Below the pieces are notes generated by a model, which worked only from the letters and a program-made list of their open reading frames with translations, did not search any database and was not told the DNA's origin. Positions 1-5,900 of a stretch of DNA of 11,086 nucleotides are shown here, piece by piece. Within the stretch, counting starts at the first letter, position 1. Each line of letters opens with the position of its first letter. The stretch lies in the NCBI GenBank assembly GCA_029865665.1, contig JARXAV010000261.1, forward strand, positions 1 through 11,086, read 5' to 3'. The DNA comes from Flectobacillus sp. (GTDB taxonomy: Bacteria; Bacteroidota; Bacteroidia; Cytophagales; Spirosomataceae). The position numbers and the translations under genes are program-made.

Positions 1-1
1 A

Positions 2-982
2 CTATTAGACCAACCTGCAGAAATTAGAGGTATAACACAGTCTTTTTTAGCATATATCACGATTTCCATCTTTCCTTCCTTTCTGTTCTCAGCCTTTAAA
101 GGTGTCACAGATGGCTTGTCTCGTACAAAAATTGGCATGAATATCACAATACTTGCACTCATCTTAAATGTTGTCTTAAATCATCTTTTAATCAACGGTA
201 TTTGGATATTCCCAGAAATGGGACTTAATGGTTCTGGCCTATCTACCCTCATTAGTAGAATATTCATGGCCATTTGCATTATCATTTATACATTCTCTAC
301 AACTGGTATAAAAGTAGCGAATCCCTTCACAAAACAAATAGTAACCAAAGCACTAACTATCTTACGTATTGGGATTCCAAGTGGATTTCAAGGTTTCTTC
401 GAAATTGCTGCATTTTACGGAGCAGTCGTAATGATGGGTTGGATAAGTATTCAACACAAAGCAGCCCACCAAGTAGCCATCAACCTTGTTGCTCTTACCT
501 ACATGGCTTCTACTGGCATTGCTGCAGCAGGTGGCATAAAGGTAGGAATGGCCTTGGGTGACAACAGCAAAATAGGCATTCAGCGAGCAGGTCTAGCTGC
601 TCTATTGGTTGTTTCAGCATTTATGAGTATTTGTGCCGTTTTATTTATCTCGTTTAATGATTGGTTAGCTAGTTATGTCAACGACCCAGCAGTTGTAACT
701 CTTGCGGCCGAGTTAATCATTTGGGGAGGGATATTTCAATTATTCGATGGTGTCCAAGCCGTAAGTCTTGGTATTTTGAGAGGCATTGCAGACGTAAATA
801 TTCCTACTGGTATCACCATTATTGCTTATTGGGTGGTTGGCCTTCCTGTTTCCTACATTCTTGCCTTTTCATTTAACTTACAACACATTGGCATTTGGAT
901 AGGACTAACAGCAGGATTACTTGTTTCAGCAGGACTATTGAGCTGGCGTTTCTTTAGTAAAGTAAAAAAAATGTCTTTGTAA
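2..982 (+). CDS. MATE family multidrug/Na+ efflux transporter, 5'-truncated
   Basis: Inner-membrane cation-coupled exporter of the MATE (NorM-like) family. The frame is open from base 2 with no start codon, so the gene begins outside the window; about 326 residues remain of a family usually near 440-460. The visible part covers the end of the first six-helix lobe, with FKGVTDGLSRTKIGM matching the usual loop 'rG.gdt..pm', then NVVLNHLLINGIWIFPEMGL and GLSTLISRI. The second lobe follows, with IPSGFQGFFE, HQVAINL, AGGIKVGMALG and GILRGIADVNIPTG. Long hydrophobic stretches alternate with short polar loops throughout. A TTG at 116 could be mistaken for a start, but homology continues upstream of it. 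The stop TAA is at 980-982 and is followed by a lysine-rich, helix-free tail typical of the family. The substrate cannot be told from sequence. No strong plus-strand terminator follows; the hairpin at 1022-1058 fits the minus strand better. Confidence 0.92.
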   Translation, partial: LLDQPAEIRGITQSFLAYITISIFPSFLFSAFKGVTDGLSRTKIGMNITILALILNVVLNHLLINGIWIFPEMGLNGSGLSTLISRIFMAICIIIYTFSTTGIKVANPFTKQIVTKALTILRIGIPSGFQGFFEIAAFYGAVVMMGWISIQHKAAHQVAINLVALTYMASTGIAAAGGIKVGMALGDNSKIGIQRAGLAALLVVSAFMSICAVLFISFNDWLASYVNDPAVVTLAAELIIWGGIFQLFDGVQAVSLGILRGIADVNIPTGITIIAYWVVGLPVSYILAFSFNLQHIGIWIGLTAGLLVSAGLLSWRFFSKVKKMSL

Positions 983-1021
983 GAAAGGGCATTTCCTGCT
1001 CACATAAATCGTCAATAACTT

Positions 1022-1094
1022 AAAAAAAAATAAGGACAGGAGAAACTCCCGCCCTTATCTGTTTAACCTCTAAACCTATTTAACTATGAAAATT
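1022..1094 (-). ncRNA. Candidate minus-strand sRNA, cassette copy 0
   Basis: Seen: read on the minus strand, 1030-1058 folds into a 13-bp stem (arms ATAAGGGCGGGAG and CTCCTGTCCTTAT, loop TTT) with two G-U wobbles and no bulge, followed by eight more T residues. This is a textbook intrinsic terminator. On the plus strand the two wobbles become A-C mismatches and no T-run follows, so the minus orientation is favoured. Upstream on the minus strand lies the invariant 26-nt block (plus 1066-1091) and then a perfect TACATTTG box (plus 1099-1106). A start about 5-7 nt after the box gives an RNA of roughly 73 nt. Inference: a small regulatory RNA gene with its own promoter and terminator; the 5' end is estimated. 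No Rfam family was recognised. Confidence 0.55.
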
Positions 1095-1160
1095 ATTACA
1101 AATGTAGGTCTTTTTGTATTCACGCCTACACTTCTAGCTTCTTTTTTATTGCTTTTTTGA
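1086..1160 (+). other. 24-codon hydrophobic mini-ORF (doubtful)
   Basis: ATG at 1086 directly follows the CTATTTAACT block. The frame encodes a 24-residue peptide beginning MKIITNVGLF and ending SFLLLF before TGA at 1158-1160. It resembles either a truncated signal peptide or a very small membrane peptide. A frameshifted relative lies at 1558-1630. The ORF overlaps the minus-strand promoter of the candidate sRNA, so its conservation may reflect that promoter rather than a peptide. No plus-strand promoter was found upstream. It is listed because a small hydrophobic peptide opposite an antisense RNA would be the layout of a type I toxin-antitoxin pair. Confidence 0.2.
1099..1129 (-). promoter_or_regulatory. 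Promoter for sRNA copy 0 (TACATTTG)
   Basis: Minus-strand TACATTTG (plus 1099-1106) is an exact match to the Bacteroidota -7 consensus TAnnTTTG. GTAGG (plus 1125-1129) lies 18 nt upstream. The same two elements with nearly the same spacing recur at copy 3 (1572-1601), although the sequence between them has diverged, which supports function. GTAGG is not the usual TTTG -33 element. Confidence 0.5.
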
Positions 1161-1173
1161 TGAACGACCGTTT

Positions 1174-1237
1174 TTAAGTGATAATCAATGAAAATACATG
1201 TACCTACATACATTTATTTTCGTTATCAAATTAAGTG
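1174..1237. repeat. Imperfect inverted repeat between TTAAGTG direct repeats
   Basis: Arms GAAAATAcATGTA (1190-1202) and TACATtTATTTTC (1209-1221) pair over 12 of 13 positions around a 6-nt loop. GATAA (1180-1184) and TTATC (1223-1227) extend the symmetry. The structure lies between two TTAAGTG copies (1174-1180 and 1231-1237). It could be a small MITE remnant with a target duplication, or a chance product of AT-rich sequence. Confidence 0.3.
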
Positions 1238-1310
1238 CTATAATATTTTTTGATTTACTCACCCAAATACTACTTTTCAACTGTTATCTCCAAAATATAA
1301 GGCTTGATGT

Positions 1311-1379
1311 AAAAAGAGGTGTCCCCAATGGAAACACCCTTTCTTGTCTTACCTCTAAACCTATTTAACTATGAAATCT
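1311..1379 (-). ncRNA. Candidate minus-strand sRNA unit, copy 1 (no clear promoter)
   Basis: Minus-strand hairpin with arms GGTGTTTCC and GGGGACACC and loop ATT, all nine positions paired including two U-G wobbles. It is extended by AAAG/CTTT across a one-base bulge and ends in CTTTTT. The 26-nt block is at plus 1351-1376. Where copies 0 and 3 have TACATTTG, this copy has a sequence around TATTACGA, a poor match, so it may be transcribed only by read-through from copy 3 or be inactive. The 5' end is placed by analogy with copy 0. Confidence 0.4.
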
Positions 1380-1403
1380 TATCGTAATAGTTGAGTTCGG
1401 AGT

Positions 1404-1472
1404 AAAAAGAGGTGTCCCCAATGGAAACACCCTTTCTCGTCTTACCTCTAAACCTATTTAACTATGAAAATC
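1404..1472 (-). ncRNA. Candidate minus-strand sRNA unit, copy 2 (no clear promoter)
   Basis: Its hairpin (plus 1404-1435) and 26-nt block (1444-1469) are identical to those of copy 1. The promoter position is again TATTACGA-like instead of TACATTTG. Its linker to the next unit differs from copy 1 by one inserted A and a few substitutions. Those changes alter the reading frame of the short plus-strand ORF but leave the hairpin intact, which argues that RNA or DNA structure, not a peptide, is maintained. Confidence 0.4.
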
Positions 1473-1497
1473 TTGTCGTAATAGTTGAGTTGGGAGT

Positions 1498-1566
1498 AAA
1501 AAGAGGTGTCTCCAATAGAAACACCCTTTCTCGTCTTACCTCTAAACCTATTTAACTATGAAAAAA
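1498..1566 (-). ncRNA. Candidate minus-strand sRNA, copy 3
   Basis: Minus-strand hairpin from plus 1505-1525, with arms GGTGTTTCT and GGAGACACC, loop ATT and all nine positions paired, extended by AAAG/CTTT and ending in CTTTTT. Compared with copies 1 and 2 it carries two substitutions (plus 1511 and 1517). One turns a U-G into a U-A pair, the other a C-G into a U-G pair, so the fold is kept. The 26-nt block is at 1538-1563. A TACATTTG box at plus 1572-1579 would start an RNA near 1566, about 69 nt long. Confidence 0.5.
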
Positions 1567-1571
1567 ACTAT

Positions 1572-1601
1572 CAAATGTAAATAATATACCTTTCGTCCTA
1601 C
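1572..1601 (-). promoter_or_regulatory. Promoter for sRNA copy 3 (TACATTTG)
   Basis: Minus-strand TACATTTG at plus 1572-1579 matches TAnnTTTG exactly, and GTAGG (plus 1597-1601) lies 17 nt upstream. Further upstream, a run of about 20 nt (plus 1601-1620) also aligns with the copy 0 region (plus 1129-1151), indicating common ancestry of the whole promoter. If copies 1 and 2 are expressed, this is the likely source. Confidence 0.5.
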
Positions 1602-2005
1602 CTCTACTTTCTTTTATTGTATCACCTTGATATATTAACGATTATAGTACTAGTTTGGTTTCCGAAATCGGAAAAAACTTTATATATTCTTTAAACGTAT
1701 AAACAAAAACAAAGTCACAAATTTAATATTTAAAAAAAATATAAATCTTTGTTTTGTACAAATACTTCCATTTGTTTCTATACTTGCAAAGTTCTGCAAT
1801 AATTAAATATTATGCAAGTATTAGCAATATGTTAAAATGTGTCACACGAACACTTAATTGAATATATTTAACTTAAAATTGGACTATCAAAGCATCATTT
1901 TTTGCAAAATCAAAATTTTATTCTGCATTATCCTTAAAATACCTTGCATATATTTGGCCGTTGATATATATCAAGAAATGAACATATACAGGTATAGTAC
2001 AATTA
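1585..2005. other. AT-rich intergenic stretch with several inverted repeats
   Basis: No protein gene is supported here. Seen: a hairpin at 1652-1679 (AGTTT, GG bulge, TTTCCG, loop AAAT, CGGAAA, AAACT) followed on the plus strand by TTTATATATTCTTT; perfect 9-bp arms ATACTTGCA (1780-1788) and TGCAAGTAT (1813-1821); a 14-bp palindrome TTGATATATATCAA (1961-1974); and a 17-bp palindrome centred on 2006 that overlaps the pth stop. A TATACTTG at 1779-1786 is one base from the promoter consensus, but nothing downstream looks coding. No clear terminator for pth was found. Confidence 0.5.
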
Positions 2006-2563
2006 CTAATTGTATTTATTCATTGTAATCGCTATTCCTTGCAAGCAAAATGAGGTAACTACTTCAGCCGCTTTATCGAGGTGTATTGGCAATTCATCTA
2101 ATTCCACTTGTGGGAAGGCTCCTAGTACATAATCTGCTTGTCTTCCTTTGCTAAAATTATCGCCAACACCAAAACGTAAACGAACGAATTCTGACGTACC
2201 CAGAACCTCTTCAATATTGCGTAAACCATTATGTCCACCATGAGACCCCTTAGGTTTCATGCGTAATTTTGCGTACGGCAAGGCAATATCATCTGTAATG
2301 ACAAGAATGTTGTCCTTCTCCACTTTCAACTCTTTCATCCAATAATTTACAGCCTTTCCGCTTAAATTCATAAAAGTAGTAGGCTTTATCAGATGAACTT
2401 GATGTCCTTTTAGCTTAAATTCAGTATAATAAGCCAAACGTTCCATCGAAAATTTCACTTCAAATTGGTCGGCCAGCTTATCTAAAACCATAAAGCCTAT
2501 ATTATGTCTTGTGAACCGATATTCTGGTCCAATGTTACCCAACCCAACTATCAAATATTTCAT
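2006..2563 (-). CDS. pth: Peptidyl-tRNA hydrolase
   Basis: Cytosolic esterase that releases tRNA from peptidyl-tRNA dropped by stalled ribosomes. The 185-residue length is normal for bacterial Pth. Landmarks in order: GLGNIGPEY with the substrate-contacting Asn10; TRHNIGF with catalytic His20; KPTTFMNLSG at 60-69, including the conserved Asn66; ITDDIALP with Asp92, the residue paired with the catalytic His; and KGSHGGHNGLRNI at 104-116. RLRFGVG near 130 stands where many homologues have R.GIGRP, a common Bacteroidota variant. The ATG at 2561-2563 gives the family's usual N terminus (MKYLIVGLGN), with an A-rich rather than a Shine-Dalgarno upstream context. The stop TAG is at 2006-2008, within a palindrome. 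A clear promoter lies at 2651-2679. No 50S ribosomal L25/Ctc gene, a frequent neighbour, is adjacent; the upstream neighbour is divergent. Confidence 0.97.
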   Translation of the reverse strand: MKYLIVGLGNIGPEYRFTRHNIGFMVLDKLADQFEVKFSMERLAYYTEFKLKGHQVHLIKPTTFMNLSGKAVNYWMKELKVEKDNILVITDDIALPYAKLRMKPKGSHGGHNGLRNIEEVLGTSEFVRLRFGVGDNFSKGRQADYVLGAFPQVELDELPIHLDKAAEVVTSFCLQGIAITMNKYN

Positions 2564-2965
2564 TTCTTTATCGTAAATTTGTATTAATCTCTTTTATCGA
2601 GAATAGATTCATTTAGGCATTTACAGCCGATCTAGCACTGAATTAATTCACAAAGGTACGACATCTCTGTTTATCCAAAAAATGACAATACATCTGGAAT
2701 TATATTATATCACGAAACTCTTTGATAAAACAGGGATGTTGACCTAGTTTTTTTCTCTTTTGGCAAATACTTATTTCATTTACAGAATATTAGTTTCAAC
2801 AACTATTGATTCCCACCTTCCTTACCTGATACCGATAAATATAAACTGGTAAATGTTCGACTAGTTAATTCTTTACAAAATAACAGAAAGCTTGGCTCAA
2901 CTGAATTTGTAGATGTACCCAATAACCCAAAATAAGGAATGATTTTAATTAGTAATATTACTCTC
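2564..2965. other. Divergent intergenic region between pth and the PD40-OmpA gene
   Basis: About 400 nt of AT-rich sequence with no coding signal. It holds the pth promoter (2651-2679, minus). On the plus strand, TTTG (2721-2724), a 20-nt spacer and TAGTTTTT (2745-2752) form a weak candidate promoter for the PD40-OmpA gene, one base off the -7 consensus. It would leave an untranslated leader of about 200 nt. Confidence 0.35.
2651..2679 (-). promoter_or_regulatory. Promoter of pth
   Basis: Minus strand: TTTG (plus 2676-2679), a 17-nt spacer, then TACCTTTG (plus 2651-2658), an exact match to the Bacteroidota TTG / TAnnTTTG promoter. Transcription would begin near 2645, leaving a leader of about 80 nt before the pth ATG. 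Confidence 0.65.
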
Positions 2966-5900
2966 ATGAAAAATAAACCTAAAGTAACTTATTCTTTACA
3001 TACTTTAAGAATACTTGTTTTACTTTTTTGTACTTGCTTCAGAAGCATTGGTCAAGAAGGGACGCTACTTCCTCCTCCTATAAATACGGTAAAATTTACA
3101 GAACAAAATCCCTCTTTAAGTGCTGATGGACAAACGATGATTTTTGAGTCTGACAGACAAGGAGTTTGGAAACTATTTGAAACGCACAAAAGCGGTGGCA
3201 AACTTTGGTCTGTTCCAGTTGTACTCTCAACGGTACAGAATAATTCAATCAAGATAGTAGCAGGAACTAGCTTTCTGAGTTATGATAGCAATATGCTTTT
3301 CTTTGCCGCACAATCACTTACGAATTCAGGTCACGAAGATATTTATTACTGTGAAAGAACCAAATCTGGTTGGACTGCCCCTCAAAGTATCAGTGGTACG
3401 ATTAATACAACGGATTTAGAGTCGTATCCATCTTTATCAGCAGATGGCAAGTATCTGTATTTTTCAAAAGCAAAATTTATTGAAGGCGATAAGAAAGACC
3501 CATTACAGCGTTGTTACCGAATTATGGTGGCAGAACGTGGTGGTGATGGACTGTGGCAAAAACCCACCGAGTTACCTAGTCCCGTGAACATGATTTGTGA
3601 AAAAGCAGTTCGAATCATGCCTGATGGTAAAACATTACTTATCTCTTCCATCCGTAGAGATGGGCAAGGGAGTTTCGACTTATACAAAACAGAGAAAATC
3701 AACCCGACTACCTGGGGACAAATGAGCAGCGTTGAAGGAATTAATTCAACAGAAATTGAAATTAGTGGAAGTGTTAGTGCATGTGGAGACTTGTTGTATT
3801 ATAGTCGAGCTGGGGATATTTACAGCACCACGCTAAACGGTTTTGCTAGTAGTCTTCTGCCTTTAAAAGGACTTGTTAGCGATTCCCTTACAGGTAAGGC
3901 AATCAAAGTAAGCATTAGTTTGTTAGATGCAGACAAAGCAGGTATTGCACTTGCTAAAGGTATTTCGAGTGAGGCTGATGGTGCTTTTACGTTGTTAGTA
4001 AAAGCAAAAAACAGGTATGTTCTCGAAATAAACGAAGCTGGATATTACCGAAAAAAGGTATTCGTAGATTTAACAGACAATAATCCATGCGATAATTTAC
4101 GCCAACTACCAATAAAATTAATGCCCCTAGTACGTAAAGAACAGGAAAAGTCGATATATCAGTTAAGTCTTTTAGCAGTTGATGCCCAGACGAATATGAC
4201 AATCCCTGCAAATTTTGAAGCTAAGGAGGTTAAAAGTGGTCAAATTATTCCACTCCAAAATGATGCTACTAGCTTACAAAACAAAGGTAGTTTTATTCTA
4301 AAAGAAGATTATTCCATCGAAACAGAAATGCCTGGCTACAAGCCTCAAAGTTTCTCGCTTCGCATAGACGACACCAAAGAATTATTACCTGTTAGCATCA
4401 TCAAATTAGAACCATTAACCTATAATTTTAATATTAAAGTACTGGATGCAGGAACAAACGAAATTATAAAAAATGCAGTAGTAACTATTACGAACCTCGA
4501 AAATAACCAGTCGGCCGTAATGGGCGTAAAACCAGAAAATGGTGAATGTAACACGAATTTACTGAATAATAAAGGGTATAAAATTGTTGTGTCTGCTGAT
4601 TTATTTGAGGATAATGTTCAGTTAGTTCAGAAAACAGCATCTATGAAAGAACTCAGTTTGAAACTGATTCCTAAAAAAACCTCCGCAGTAAATTTTATTG
4701 CTGTTGATGCCGAAACGGGAGTTATGATTCCTGCCGATTTTGTGATTTCTTCCGAAAAAACTGGAAATACATTTACGGGTAAATCGACTCAATCGACCGA
4801 ATATTTCGCCGTGCGATTAAATCAAAACGATAACCTTAAAGTTCAAGTAAGTGCAGAAGGATATGCTCCTGCACGCTCTCTAGTAGAAATCAACGACTTA
4901 ATTTTAGGAAATCGAAGAGAGTATATTGTAAAGTTAGTAACTGACCGTTATCCACTTACGATAAAGGTAGCAGATGCCGAAACGAAAAAAAGTATTAAAG
5001 AAGTATCACTGAAAGTAATTGATCTAAAAAGCGGAGAAATCAGAGTAGTTACTAAATCGACTACCAATGAATACAGTACCGTGTTAAAGAGAACGGGTAC
5101 TTACGAAATTATTATTAAAGCAGAAGATTACATCGGTGTTTCTGAACGCATAGAATCAATGCCATCGGGTTCAGCCTTAAATTTTACGCTTACCAAAAAG
5201 AAAACCATTGGGGCTGATTTTAATGTAATTGACGAAGCATCGGGTAAAGCCATTAAAAGTGACATTACTATTAAAGCAGAAAAGGCACAAAAAACCTTCC
5301 ATTTTAAAGATGCAGCTGAGGTGTCTCTCAAAATAGCAGAAAAAGAAGTCTTTACCGTGGAAACAGCCGCAGAAGGCTATAAGCCGAAACAAAGTACCTT
5401 CAATATGGCAGATTTTGTATTGGATAAAAAATACGAATATACCATCCGACTAGAGAAGGCTGCCTTTACCTTAAAATTAAAGGTATTCGACAAAAGCACG
5501 AATATGCCAGTTGAAGTGGACGGACTGTCCATCACGGATTTATCTAGCAAGGGGTCTCGCCCAGATGTGGTGCGTTTACCCAATGGAGAAGCAAGTGTTA
5601 GCTTAACGCCAGAAAATAAATATTTACTTGAAATCATGGCAGAAGGCTATATGCCTTATAAAGAGGAATTATCGAAATTCACCAAAAATGAGTGGACTTG
5701 CTTGCTAACGCCCAAACTTCAAGCATCGTATTTGATTTTCTCTGCGGTAGATTCAACAAGTGGTAAATCGTTAGAGGCAAGCTTTAAAATTAGCAGCGAA
5801 AATAGTAGCACGGCCTCGCTTCAGGGAAAAACCAGCGAGACATTACCTACCTACAAAATGTCGATAACGGAACCTCAAACCTTTTCGGTCGAAACATTTG

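Larger units (their letters stand above)
1311..1563 (+). repeat. Tandem repeat of 93-94 bp, about 2.7 units
   Basis: Unit 1 is 1311-1403 (93 bp), unit 2 is 1404-1497 (94 bp), and unit 3 is 1498 to about 1563 (partial). Units 1 and 2 differ by three substitutions and one inserted A. Units 2 and 3 differ by only two substitutions over the shared part, both within the hairpin and both compatible with pairing. Each unit contains a hairpin and the invariant 26-nt block (1351-1376, 1444-1469, 1538-1563). A fourth, diverged relative lies at 1022-1106. The near identity points to recent duplication or gene conversion. Confidence 0.9.

Noticed and set aside
116..118. TTG as the start codon of the MATE gene
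   Set aside because: The frame is open to the window edge and the residues upstream (for example PSFLFSAFKG) match the family.
1030..1058. Terminator of the MATE gene
   Set aside because: On the plus strand the stem contains two A-C mismatches and is followed by TCTGTTTAA rather than a T-run; it fits the minus strand much better.
1030..1091. Plus-strand riboswitch or 5' leader of a downstream gene
   Set aside because: The hairpins mispair on the plus strand, no plus-strand promoter is found upstream of any copy, and none of the four ATGs opens a normal-length gene.
1311..1563. CRISPR array
   Set aside because: The 93-94 bp units repeat almost entirely, without variable spacers, and there are no cas genes.
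1753..1786. Plus-strand promoter TTTG / TATACTTG
   Set aside because: One mismatch in the -7 box, a 22-nt spacer and nothing recognisable downstream; AT-rich sequence yields such matches by chance.
983..2005. tRNA gene or insertion sequence in the long gene-free region
   Set aside because: No cloverleaf with a TTC-type arm and no transposase fragment was seen in any frame.
3052..5637. Minus-strand ORFs of 60-90 codons inside the PD40-OmpA gene
   Set aside because: They lie antisense to a well-supported coding region, have no recognisable domains, and two overlap each other in different frames.
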